A stretch of DNA of 64,000 nt. Source: Vespa crabro (taxonomy: Eukaryota > Arthropoda > Insecta > Hymenoptera > Vespidae). A model generated the notes under the pieces. That model saw nothing but the letters and a program-made list of their open reading frames with translations. It was not told the DNA's origin and ran no database searches. Positions 20,800-30,897 of the stretch are shown here, one piece after another. A program made the translations under genes and the position numbers. The stretch lies in the NCBI RefSeq assembly GCF_910589235.1, contig NC_060975.1, positions 4,521,193 through 4,585,192 on the forward strand. The letters are read 5' to 3'. Numbering within the stretch: the stretch's first letter is position 1; every line of letters starts with the position of its first letter.

Positions 20800-22820
20800 T
20801 TTTTTTTGTTTTTTTTTTGTTTTTTTTTTGTTTCGTCAGGAGGAAAAACCTTCATAGGCCCCCTGAGGCCGGTACTCAAGGGAGTGTCGGATTCAAATCG
20901 CCTGAGCATACTCTCAGGTTCGGATTGCCTACCGACTAAAAAACCTCCCGATACTTATTACTAACTGGCTGAGGAGAGAGGGGGTGGGCGGTATCGCGCA
21001 TAAGCGTATTACAAATTCGCCCAGTATCCCTCCTCGGTGAGCCAGGACGGTATACGCCTTGCTCTCATTCATTCATCTACATTCATACCAAAACTAAATA
21101 CGGCGCACTCGACAGGGGCCCACGAGCCCCCAGAGACGCAATTACTCTCTGCCTATATACATACATATTGACCTGATCCCCACCCCATGGTGCTCTGACC
21201 AGGCTCATTTACGCCTGTATACACACACTGTATGTATACACACACTCACACCTAGAGGGAGGCGACGCGTGAGCCAGACCCCGCCTGAGCTGCTCGGAAC
21301 CTTGCCCGAGGTAGCTGCACTGGAGCTACTCTCCTATGCGGCCTATCGTTCATACTCCTGTCTACATACACACCCGTACGCTCAATCTTCTTGCATCCGT
21401 TCCTTGCGCCTCTCAGCACGTATCCTCCTTTGTACGTATAAACCGCCCTGCGAAGGTCTGGAAGGCCGCTCATCCCCTCGGGACAGTATATTGTGAAGGT
21501 GGACACCCGTAGGGTGCCTGCACCTATGCTACCTCGCCCATTCGGGCATACGCTACGGAACCATCCACTAGCAGCAACCACCACGGCCAAGTGACTCGAC
21601 TCGGAAAAACCCAAAACTCCTGCCAGTGGGCAGGGTGAGCAGTTTAGCCACGACCAGCATCCTCGCAGCAACGGATCACCACGGTGATGCCAGCCGCGCC
21701 CACGGGGAACCACGGGGAGGTCCACTCACAGTGCCACGATCCTTGGCACTTGTTCCGTAGGATGGGATGGGTTTGGAAGGATAGTAGGTTTAGGGGAGAG
21801 AGTTGGGTGATAGGGAGGAGAAAAAAAAATAGGGAGTTGCGTTCGAGCATCTCCGACCCTATCCTGTTCGAGAATGGGTTTACCTGAGAAGATTACAAGC
21901 TCCCACTCCCATCACCAGGACTTCGACAATCCCAGCTGAACAGGACTTGCGAACTAACAACCCTTGATAAGGAGGGTTTCCTTACAGAACTCCGCGAAGA
22001 GGGAGAAACCTCGGCCGTGGAGACAAGATGCCTCGCTACCTCTGGCCATCTTCTTCCACGGAGAATTTCTTCCAAAGCCACTCTCTGTGGTCCAAAAACC
22101 GGACAGTCGACGATGTGGTGCGAAACCGTGTCCTCTTCGCCACACTCGCATATTCCTTCCGTGGTGATGTTCAGTGATGTCAGCTTGGCCTTAAAAGCTC
22201 TATGTCCTGTAATAAGCTGAGATGTGAAGTGGTTAGGAGAGACGAAACGGGCACCCATCCTTTCCTTGATGTCCGGGAAATACGCGTACGTTGTCCTTAC
22301 CTTGGGGGAGTTCTCCCATCTAGACTGCCAATCCCTGAAAATTTCTTCTTCAACCTGTCTCTGTATCGCGCGCTTAATCTTCGTGCCTTCAGTCTCTGCG
22401 TAGCTATCTCTGTGTCCCTATTTCTCCTAATTTCATATATTCTCCTTCGTTTACATAGCTGGAGGTCTATCGGGGGCTCTGCTGCTACGACGCAGAGAGA
22501 TTCCGTGGCGGTTGTGCGGTACGCGGATGTAACCGAGATGAGGACCGTGTAGCACGCTCGCCCGTTTATTCCTTTAGCTGTACTATCCATTCTGCAAAAA
22601 TTAGTATTATAGGGAGTTAAGCTCCCCAAAGGAAAGGAAAGGAACGGAAGGGAGCTAGAGAGAGAAAGAATAGAAAAAGATATGACAGAAAAACAAAAAA
22701 AGGAATACCTATTCAAGAATATTCACACACCATTCACACAGTCCCTTTTAGTCGCCTCTTACGACAAGCAGGAAGTACTGTGGGAATATTCTACTACCTC
22801 CTACCCACAGGGGGGTAGTT
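20800..22820 (-). mobile_element. Chimeric non-autonomous R1-derived element (copy 2)
   Basis: It is bounded by a 10-bp duplication, TCCAAGATGT, at 20790-20799 and 22821-22830. It has the same 3' terminus and T-rich (poly(A)) tail as copy 1 and a matching 5' terminal block (GTCGCCTCTTACGACAAGCA). Inside there is no ORF1, endonuclease or reverse transcriptase. The 5' UTR passes into sequence coding only for the end of an R1-type ORF2. Part of the interior (21890-22590) resembles a different R1 subfamily from copy 1. It looks like a deletion derivative mobilised in trans, comparable in logic to SINE-like LINE derivatives. Confidence 0.8.
21252..22590 (-). pseudogene. R1-type ORF2 C-terminal remnants in the chimeric element
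   Basis: A possible start at 22590 (MDSTAKGINGRACYTVL) opens a frame to 22297 with the R1-type thumb sequence AYRTTATESLCVVAAEPPID and a basic tail. Another frame (22258-21893) carries SQLITGHRAFKAKL and a zinc motif CECGEEDTVSHHIVDC. A third (21725-21252) carries a gapped match to the end of copy 1 ORF2 (NDRPHRRVAP). The middle and last parts appear to come from different subfamilies. No catalytic domain is present. Confidence 0.65.
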
Positions 22821-23073
22821 TCCAAGATGTAACGCAACTCCACATTAAGTTTGTTATTCTTCTTTTTTTGTTTTTGGAACATACATGGCAGTTTCTTCGT
22901 TTTCGTTTATTTCTTTTAGAAATAAGTACTAGTTGGTGTTGCTTTATGTGATCGGAAAGTCTGTCAACCGGATCATGATGAGATATACGCGATGTAGTGG
23001 TAACCTCCAAGTTTTGCTCAGAAGCAGGTACATGGTATTTTATCCACGAATTTTTATGGCCTCTATTATACAT

Positions 23074-23280
23074 TGCAGAATCGATTTATATAATTTTTAA
23101 ATTTGTTCTTAACTAAATTTGACACAATACTTTCTAATACAGTTTTTAATTTCTCCACAATGAGGAACTGTTTTCCGTTTCCATATACAGCACGAACTAA
23201 CAATCCCGAAAAGTTTTCTATTATATTAAGTCTTGTAAGTTATGGTAAAATTTGTATATTATGATTTTGGAAAGATTATT
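23074..23280. other. AT-rich spacer
   Basis: Nothing recognisable is visible. It separates the piggyBac F remnant from Tc1 sequence, and the 3' end of that Tc1 element may lie here. Confidence 0.4.
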
Positions 23281-24510
23281 TTACGTGTTTTACTGTATGT
23301 ACAGTGGGATTGTTATATTGAAAAAAATAATTTTTGCAACCAATGCTATTGGCATGTCGAGTTAATTGCTTTTCTAATATGTTTATATATTTTGCAACAT
23401 TCATACTATTTGTAACAAATTTTATTTCGCTTCTTCCGTTGTAATCTATTGCGACCAATACCATGATATTTCCGCTCATTTGCCTTCTTGATAAATGCAA
23501 TTCTTCTTTGCGTAAATTATGAAAATAGTACGAAAGACCATCTGAACTATTCAAATTAACCTTATGGAAATAACATATTAACAATTTTTTGTTCGTAGAA
23601 ACTGTAGCTGAAGATTTACTGAAGATAAAGCATTATAGTCGGATATATTGCGTTGCTAGGTAGTTCTTACCGGTGGGAATTATTAAGGATGAATAATCAG
23701 AAAGATTGAAGGGATCGTAATGACTAAATCGAATTTTTCTCCATTCAACGTCAACAAAAGATTTTATTGAAATGTTTCTCTTTTTCACTGTCACACCAAT
23801 TCTAGATCTGCAAATAAAATAAAACAAATATATATAATTTCTAGATTACTATTGCGGAGATTTGTCTTCGATAAATTCGTTTGTTTTCTTCCTAATTATA
23901 ATTAATAAAATATTTGTTATAACTATGATTGGTAAATTACTACTTTGCTTCAATACAAACGCGCGCGCACAAAAAACTTGTAAACATTCCAAGCCGATTT
24001 ACACGAACTTCTCAACTCGATCTTCCATATTTGAGCAATGTAAAGAAAACCATCGCTCGTATAAAGGTTTGTATCGGTGCTTCTATTGGCTTGCCAATCT
24101 TGATCCAATTTCATTGACTTTTCATACCAATTCTCATGCATGTTGATGTATTCCAATAGGGTGTCGCCATCATCTAACGCTCCAGTGTTACCCTGATTGT
24201 TAATCGCCACCAGGGTTTCTCCAGGAGACATTTATCTTTCAGTCGCAATATCGATTGCAGAGAAAAAACGATTCTTTTCGCTTAAGCGATGAATTCTGCG
24301 ATCTATTTTCAGTGTTGTTTTGCGTGGTTTACCACTTTTTGACCAATCAGAATATATGCCAGTCTTTAAAAATTTATATCAACTTTGTTTGCAAGCAGTT
24401 TCTGATCTATTAATAATAGAAGATATTTCAGTAAATGTTTTATTTTGCTTTCGTAGCATCATAATTTGTGCCTTTTCGAAATTTGGGAGCAAATTTTGAG
24501 ATTTACTTAT
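23276..24510 (-). pseudogene. Tc1-like transposase split by foreign sequence
   Basis: The N-terminal helix-turn-helix part is at about 24510-24232: QIMMLRKQNKTFTEISSIIN, GKPRKTTLKIDRRIHR and SEKNRFFSAIDIA. The middle and C-terminal part is at about 23640-23276: NSSDGLSYYFHNLRKEELHL, a decayed second-domain block (MNVAKYINILEKQL) and the QYNNPTVHT segment in place of the usual Q-D-N context. Between the two halves lies about 590 bp (23640-24231) that is not Tc1. A stop follows the N-terminal block directly at the junction. This copy differs from the two other Tc1 copies in the window. Confidence 0.75.
23671..24231 (-). other. Possible captured host exon(s) inside Tc1, C1q-like fold suspected
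   Basis: The insert has a coding-like minus-strand frame at 24231-23950, starting at an ATG directly after the Tc1 junction (MSPGETLVAINNQGNTG). It is followed by an AT-rich stretch and then by a 137-nt segment at 23807-23671 that looks like an exon: TTTTATTTGCAG just before it and GTAAGAAC just after. That segment encodes VDVEWRKIRFSHYDPFNLSD followed by LIIPTGKNYL in the neighbouring codons, with the W...YD...L-I-P-x-G spacing found in C1q/TNF-like jelly-roll proteins. The splice phase between the upstream frame and this exon is not resolved. The family assignment is a guess from pattern. Confidence 0.35.
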
Positions 24511-24702
24511 ACTTTAATAAGCCGTAAATAAACTTAGAACAACAAAAAACACACTATTGTCACTTATATTGACTGCCGCTTATTTGACTACTTGCGAGGT
24601 AAGTTAGAAGGTATTTAGAAAGATATTTCACAGGATGTAATAAAACTATTAAATAAAACTATTGTTATAAAAGTAATATAGAAACATGGTTTATTAAAAA
24701 AA
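24511..24702. other. Spacer between Tc1 and piggyBac G
   Basis: AT-rich. A GACTGCCG/TACTTGCGAGG segment near 24570-24600 is reminiscent of piggyBac termini here, but no TTAA end could be fixed. Confidence 0.3.
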
Positions 24703-25389
24703 TTATTTACAATGTAATGTTTTGAAACATTCTATACAAAATTGCAATTGGTTAGGTCAATCTGGACAAAACATTGTTACCTTTTTTACATTTTCTGATC
24801 CCTTTGATCGGTCCATATAAAGTCTTTTATTTGAGTAGCATAATTTACAAGCACGTCTAATGCTAAGTGCTCCAGTCGCATTTTTCGAATAGCAATATAT
24901 AGTTAGCCCTATTAATTTCATAGCTAATAATTCTCTAAATTTTCTGATATTCAGCATATTTATTTATTTCTAATACCAGCAGGCATAATATAATTTCGTC
25001 ATCAACGAATAAAGTAAGCATATCGTAGAGATTGATATTGCCAGGTAATTCCCTAATAAGGTCGGCTGTGTCAGTGAAAGAAAATGATGATTGCCGACAA
25101 CTAAATTCGTTATATTCACTAAAGTGGATTGTACTTTCTTCAGTATCAACTTTTCTTTCTTCCTAAACAACTAATTCTTGTAAAATATGATCAATAATAT
25201 CTATATCACATTCACTATCACTGCATTTATCAGTATCCGAATCAGAATCTGACGATGTAATTCTATTTATGTCTCTTTTTGAAAAATCTCATTGCTACTA
25301 TTCGAATTTTTGTAAGCCTCGTAACAGGTTTTTTCTTCACTTCTATATGATTCATTAAGAAATAACTTCTCCATTTCTCTTTTTGACAT
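24703..25389 (-). pseudogene. piggyBac transposase (element G), N- and C-terminus only
   Basis: It starts at the ATG at 25389 (MSKREMEKLFLNESYRSEE) and has an acidic serine-rich N-terminus (SSDSDSDTDKCSDSECDID) broken by a frameshift. At about 24960 it jumps to the C-terminal helix LNIRKFRELLAMKL and the cysteine-rich domain (RRACKLCYSNK, MFCPD, FCIECFKTLHC), ending at 24703-24705. The whole catalytic core is deleted. The same kind of deletion is seen in element B, so these may represent non-autonomous derivatives. It groups with fragment E by its C-terminus. Confidence 0.7.
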
Positions 25390-26599
25390 TCCAAAAAATT
25401 AGGATAAAAATTTTAACAATTCGTCATTACAGAAAAAATATTTCAAAAAGAAAAAATAATTTTTGAATCTCACACACTTTCTTAGATGTTTCGTTTTTGA
25501 GGAAAGATTTTCAATTGAATGCTTATCCTGAAATGTTGTTTTAAACATGCTTCTGTTACAATAAAGAACAATAGGCTCAATACGATTCTCCAATATAAAT
25601 TTTCAATTCAATGGAAATTCTTAGGCATTTTGTTCTTAAAAACAATAAACCCAATATGTTAACACATCTACATCAATCTTAGAAGTGCATAGCTTGACGG
25701 ATATTTTCTTGTAAGCTCGCGTGGCAATCAACGTGATATATTGATTTTAACACGTTGCCGCAAATGACGGCTATATCTGTCTGATTTTTAATAAATCTTT
25801 GTTATACTGTTGAAAGATATGACTACAAATTACTTGTTCGATTGATCGTCTTAATCAAATGACCGCTCCTTTCAGGAGCTCGAAAGAAGTGAATATGGAA
25901 AAAGTCGTATTTTGTTTATAATCGATACCCGAAAAATCAATATTAAAAAGGTCAAACATGTATCTTACTTATTACGAAATAACAAATTGAATAGAAAGAT
26001 GTATGTATTAAATTACAAATTACATATATATACATTATAATCGAAATAAAAATTTGTTGTCTTAAATTTATATACGTTCTTGTAGCTACTGTTTCCAGTT
26101 GAAGTTCAAGAATTGCGTCCAGAAGAAAATGAAGGGGCTCATCGAGAGTTTTCAATTTTTGGAAATTTTTCCTTGACGAGTAATTCTATGAAATATCTTT
26201 CGTTTAATTACTTTTACTCTCTTCAATGTTATATTTGTTATTGAAGATAACTTTTCGTTATCCTCTAGTTATTTCGCACTTATGTCTATGGGTGTTCCAA
26301 TTGTTGTTAAAAAATACGCGCGGTGTATGTTATGTATGATTATACAGTCTCTAATTTATAAAATTTGACTTTATATTAGTGTACAGTATTTCTTTGAGGT
26401 CTGTTTCGTCTTTGTTGTTTTCGTTATCACTATTATCTTTAGTTTCATTTATATTCGCAATTGAAATTGATATTCTCGGAATCGTTTTCGATTTTGTTTT
26501 CAGAATTATTTCCTACGTGTATGTTATTGCGTTCATCATTTGGTTTATTAAATAGATTTTTATTTTTCGCGTTTATTTAGGGGAGTAGAATTCGTCATC
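25390..26599. other. AT-rich interval with a piggyBac-type terminus at 25747
   Basis: At 25747-25750 TTAA is followed by CACGTTGCCGCAAATGACGG, which fits the left ends at 1688 and 20487, but no matching right end or transposase was found. The minus strand from 26600 down to about 26350 contains an acidic, asparagine-rich coding-like stretch that may be the decayed continuation of the gypsy pol at 26600-27110. A small minus-strand ORF at 25952-26155 has no recognisable homology. Confidence 0.4.
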
Positions 26600-27110
26600 A
26601 GACATTCGTCATTCGTCATCGTCTATCAGAAGTATTTGTATACGCATATTTACGGGATTCTTCGATAGCGCGTCCGTTTATGTTTCTCTTACTGGCATTG
26701 TAAACAATCTTATATTCGTACTTGGCGATTTTAGACCTTAACGAATCAATCTAAAAGTTGAATCTTTTACTGAATTTAACCAGATTAACAGTTTGTGATC
26801 TGCCACTGAATTAAATTGATTTTCATACAAGTACTGGCGAAAATAATTTATATTATAAATACCTAAAAATACCTAAAAATAATTTAAATTATGGTGAATA
26901 GTTCTTTTTCACTCGTTGAATACTTTTGTTTTGCTTGGTTTAAGAGTCTTAAGGTATATGCGATATTTGCTGATTTCAATTTAGCTCAGAATTCATTCTA
27001 TTGCGTAATTCGAAGCATCTGTACTAACAATGAAGGGCTTAAAAAATCTGGTATTGTAAAAAAGGTTCTTGACATAAAAGTTTTCTTAAGGTAAGAATTT
27101 ATAATGAAGG
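26600..27110 (-). pseudogene. Gypsy-type retrotransposon RNase H fragment
   Basis: The minus strand shows a decayed RNase H domain of a Ty3/gypsy retrotransposon. Blocks include a DF..PF.VSTDASNYAI-like segment near 27050-27000, VADHKLLIWLNSVKDS near 26800-26750, a short RLIR, and a terminal TDALSKNP-like segment near 26660. Stops and shifts are frequent. The upstream side ends at about 27110, just before the mariner at 27157, so the mariner probably truncated it. The integrase further down (below 26600) is not readable. Confidence 0.6.
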
Positions 27111-27156
27111 TTTCGTAAATGGACGTAGAGTATTAATTGATTGATTTAGATATATA

Positions 27157-28286
27157 TTCAATAAGTCTCCGGTCTGACACATATCTGACAACATTGCTGA
27201 CAGACCCATCTCATCCTTCAAACGATACATGTCAAAATTTCATGATATTCTGATAATTAGTTTACAGGTTACAGTGGTTTTAGTAACCCCAGTTTTTTAA
27301 TTTTCAAAACAATGGATAAAAAAGAATTTCATGTGTTGATTAAACATTGTTTTTTGATGGGGAAAAATACTGTTAAAGCCAAACAGTGGCTTGATAAGCA
27401 TTACAGAGACTCTGCACCAGGGAAATCAACTATTATTGACTGATATGCTGAATTTAAACGCGGTCGTACAAACACCGATGATGCTGAATGTTCTGGTCGC
27501 CCAAAATCGGAAGTTGTTCCGGAAAACATAAAAAAAGTCCACAAAATAGTTTTGAAAGACTGTAAAGTGAAGTTGTGTGAGATAGCTGACACCTTAAAGA
27601 TATCAGAAAGTAGTGTGTTTACAATTTTACATAAAAATTTGAGCATGCATAAGTTACTTTCGAAGTGGGTGTTGAGTTTGCTCACACCGGACTAAAAAAA
27701 ACAACGCATCGACGATTCAGAGTGCTGTTTAGAGTTGTTAAAACGAGATAAAAAGAATTTCTTGCGTTGGTATGTGATAATGGATGAAACATGGATACTA
27801 CTAACTCAAACAATATCATATATGTTCAATTGTTACAATCATCAGAGTATCAAACAGTAAAGGTATTACATGGTAGTGTTGAAATAGATAAAAAAATCAA
27901 CTAAATCAAAAAGATTGCCAGCTGAGTCGACAGCAGCCGGTAAAAGTTGTCCAAAGCGACCAAAAAGTCAAAAGTCAGCTGGCAAGGTTATGGCATTCGT
28001 ATTTTGGGATGCGTATGGTACTTTGTTCATTGACTATCTTGAGAAAGATAAAACTATCAATAGCGAATATTACATGGCATTATCGGATCGATTGAGTGTA
28101 AAAATCAAGAAAAAACGGCCTCACATGCAAAATAAAAAAATGTTGTTTCACCAAGACAATGCCCCGTGTTACAAGTCGATGAAAATGATGGTTAAATTGA
28201 ATGATTTACGCTTCGAATTGCTTTTCCATCCACTGTACTCTTCAGATCTGGCCCCCAGCGACTACTGACTTTTTGCAGATATCAAA
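27157..28286 (+). mobile_element. Irritans-type mariner remnant
   Basis: The 5' end ATAAGTCTCCGGTCTGACAC (27160-27179) matches the body of irritans-type mariner terminal repeats, though the first bases are lost. A decayed transposase follows at 27312-28286. The 3' end and its terminal repeat are missing: the sequence changes at about 28287 to LTR-like material. Confidence 0.75.
27312..28286 (+). pseudogene. Mariner transposase, degenerate
   Basis: It starts at the ATG at 27312 (MDKKEFHVLIKHCFLMGKNT). The N-terminal helix-turn-helix region is followed by RTNTDDAECSGRPKSEVV, KISESSVFTILH and IMDETW, the first catalytic D. The segment after it (27795-27915) does not match the usual H-H-Y-T-P-E block and looks replaced or scrambled. 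The frame then resumes as KSAGKVMAFVFWD with HQDNAPCY (second D) and SSDLAPSDY (third D of DD34D). Stops at about 27451 and 28266, and at least one shift, make it a pseudogene. Confidence 0.8.
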
Positions 28287-28333
28287 AATCGTCAGATTAC
28301 GAGGATCAAGAACGACTCAATTAAGAGGGGAGG

Positions 28334-28982
28334 TGTCACGTAGGCGCCTGACGACGTGGATGAACTTATATCCAGGGTAAAGATTATTTAAATCAGGAAT
28401 AAAGTGTCGATAACTTCACATATTTTCAATACTACTTAGTCGAATTTCAGCGAGCGTTCGAAACAAATCGTTTTCAGAAAGCATACGGAATAAGTTCTTA
28501 CTATGAATATTGGAAATATTCTGGTCTAAAAGTAAAGTGTTAGGGAAAAGTCTCAGATAGTTTCTAATAAAAATAATAATTTTAAAAATACAAGTCTTAG
28601 GGAAAAGACTTAAGAAGTTTTTGGTTAATTTTTACGTAAAGTTCTTACGAATTTACAACGATCTTAAGGAAGATCAGAGTGTTATTAACAATTATTTTTG
28701 GACAGTATTTCCTATGAATTAAGATCAGTTCTTTGTCGAATCGAATAAAGGAATTATTCTTGGAATCATTTTGAAGAAGTGACATTATGACTCTTATGTT
28801 TTATAAGTTAATTTTTAGTTTTTGATCTGTTCTAATCGAATATTTCCTTTATACGTAGAATATCAGGTTTTGAGTGAAAACAAAACATTATTTTGGTTAA
28901 GTGAAGAGTTTAAGAGTACAATTTAATTTAAATTAATAAAATAAACTCATTCGTGTACGGTATCGATAATTTAAATATTAAC
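28334..28982 (+). repeat. Putative LTR next to a polypurine tract
   Basis: A polypurine tract AAGAGGGGAGG (28323-28333) is followed directly by TGTCACG, the usual arrangement at the start of a gypsy-type 3' LTR. The block runs through AT-rich sequence with a possible polyadenylation signal and may end near ATTAACA at about 28982. No second LTR or duplication was found, so the 3' boundary and the LTR status are tentative. Confidence 0.3.
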
Positions 28983-29815
28983 ATAAATAAAAATGAACTG
29001 TTATTTTGTGTACATCATTTTATTAACAATTATATACTTTATTTGTTGGAATTACGTGTACATCACTCATCACTTACGTCAACACCCAAACCTTCTCCCA
29101 TTCGGCTTTTTCTTGGTAATCAAGGGTCTCTGGGCACAAGGAAAGGCAACTCAAGGAATAAATTTTTACTGGTGGATTATTTTGGTAAGTCAAAGGAGAC
29201 TTCAACAAACCATCTTGATAGCAACAGTGGACAGTTTTTATGATACCAGACATTTTTATAAAAAGGAATAAATTACTACTCTCAACCCTGAGCTACGTGT
29301 CAAAATGAGAAAAGTTTGCGAAGACGGAGTAAATGGTTTTAATCCTTGACCTGATCGTATTAGCAGCTCAAGTAATTTAAATTTTCATTGTTCATCCGAC
29401 CATCTGGGACGTAATATTTTACTAACCTTATAGTATTAGCTGTCAAATGGTTTCTTAATAGAGTTGCCAAGACTTTACTGCACGAATGGTGGCAAATTCA
29501 AATCTTGGAACACTTTTTATTTTCACCGTGTAATCTTCTGAGGGTAGATTGCATTCCTGAAGTATTGTAGTTGCTGAGCATTGTGATGATTCTCTTATAT
29601 TTCCACGCAAGAAGCATGTTATCCTTTCTGTACGGAACTGTTTTTTTTTGTTGAAAATTTTGGTTTTCATATTTGCATAGATATGCTTTTTCGGTTAACT
29701 TTTATGTACCAATAAGATGACATTTCATTTTTAGAAATTCTTCTGCTAAATGAATGCCAGTGTATGCTATCCTTGTGCATCAAGAATTCTGTCTAACAAT
29801 TTTATATATAAATAA
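28983..29815 (+). other. Unassigned interval with a hydrophobic ORF (28993-29271)
   Basis: The plus-strand ORF at 28993-29271 encodes 92 residues that begin with a strongly hydrophobic segment (YIILLTIIYFICWNYVYI), compatible with a signal anchor. It is followed by a polar region, and after its stop the same frame continues with NPELRVKMRKVCEDGVNG. It could be the broken start of a membrane-anchored host protein, but I do not recognise it. The rest is AT-rich. Confidence 0.25.
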
Positions 29816-30895
29816 TGGGTTCTTCGGAAAGTAATTTCGTTCTTTTTTTGTGAAAATGAAAGACAATTTTCGTATAATGAACAAATATTTTATTAAATTA
29901 TATATTGACCATTCTGGTCCAATACCTTTTGCCATCTTTCTGGTAGTAGCAAGCTTCCATGCTCATAAAATTTTTGGTCTTTGCTGGCAAAAAACTGATC
30001 GAGGTGGTTTTTGACCTCTTCATTTGAAGTGAAAGTTTTACCATTTAAAAAATTTTGCAGTGATCGGAACAAATAATAATCTGAAGATGTCAGATCTGGA
30101 AAATATGGTGGGTGTGGCATTGTATCCCATTCAAGCTGTAAAAGCTTTTTGCGAGTGACCAAACTTGTATGAAGTCTCGCATTATCTTGGAGGAACACTA
30201 CACCTTTTCTATTGATTAATTCTGGCCTTTTCTGTTGAAGTGCCTCATTCAGTTTGTCCAGCTGATGATAGTAGACTTCCGAATTAATTATTGTGTTATC
30301 CGGTAAAATCTTAAAAAAAAAACAATTCCTTTAAAATCCCACCAAACAGACCATCACCTTTTTTGATGGATATTGGCTTTGGAAATGCTTTGAGCCGGTT
30401 CATCTTTTTTGCTTCATGATCTCTTGCGTTTGACATTGTTATATATAACCCATTTTTCGTCTCCAGTAATGTTGCGCTTCAAAAATGAATCATTTTCGTG
30501 ACGTTTGAAAAGCGAATCATAGACGTCAACGCGACGACACAAATTTCTCTCCGTGAGAACATGGGGAACCCATATATCGAGCTTCGGGCTAAACCCAGGC
30601 CTTTCAAGTGGTCATAAACAGTTGAATTTGATAAATTTAACCTCTCACCGATATCACGTGTTGTTATTCGTCGATTTGCATCAACTAATGCCTTTATCGT
30701 GTCTTTATCAACTTCAACCGGGCTTTCAGAACGTGGTGCATCTTCGACATCAAAATTGCCGGATCGAAATTTTGCAAACCAGTTCTGGCACTGGCGTACT
30801 GTCAACACATCTTCTCCATACACATCGGTTAATTTCTTTCTGGCTTGAACAGCATTTTTACCTTTTAAAAAAAAATTAACTAAATCTTCTTCCTA
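29816..30895 (-). mobile_element. Mariner remnant of a second family
   Basis: The 3' terminus at 29816 begins TGGGTTCTTCGGAAAGTAAT, typical of a mariner terminal repeat that differs from the one at 27157. The transposase lies on the minus strand. The 5' end is lost at about 30895, where jockey sequence begins, so one element truncated the other. Confidence 0.75.
29893..30895 (-). pseudogene. Mariner transposase (second family), frameshifted
   Basis: From about 30895 the minus strand reads EEDLVNFFLKGKNAVQARKK, lacking the first residues. The frame at 30823-30479 continues with TVRQCQNWFAKFRSGNFDVE, then NRRITTRDIGERLNLSNSTV (second helix-turn-helix). The middle (30478-30200) is shifted but keeps the G-D-E-K-W region and a V-W-W-D block. 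The frame at 30198-29893 contains FLQDNARLHTS (second catalytic D) and PDLTSSDYYLF (third D), and runs to the natural end DQNGQYII. It is close to complete but split into at least three frames. Confidence 0.82.
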
Positions 30896-30897
30896 GA

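Larger units (their letters stand above)
20751..23073 (-). pseudogene. piggyBac transposase C-terminus (element F), split by insertion
   Basis: From 23073 the minus strand encodes HHDPVDRLSDHIKQHQLVL and then the start of the cysteine-rich domain (RNCHVCSKNKKRRITN, ending near MWSC). The R1-derived element interrupts it at 22830. On the other side the domain ends as HLGDCFAAYHMKKKY with a stop at 20751-20753, matching the end of element A. Only the last about 90 codons survive, with no catalytic region. Confidence 0.75.
20487..23100 (-). mobile_element. piggyBac element F remnant, interrupted by a non-LTR element
   Basis: The left end is TTAA at 20487-20490 followed by CACTTTGCCGTCCGCAC, a clear relative of the left end of element A. 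The first about 300 bp align by eye with the 3' region of element A. The element is interrupted at 20799 by an R1-derived insertion and resumes at 22831. The right end is missing: beyond about 23100 the sequence passes into Tc1 debris. Confidence 0.75.

Noticed and set aside
27401..27685. Minus-strand 94-residue ORF in the mariner
   Set aside because: Antisense to the mariner transposase on the plus strand.
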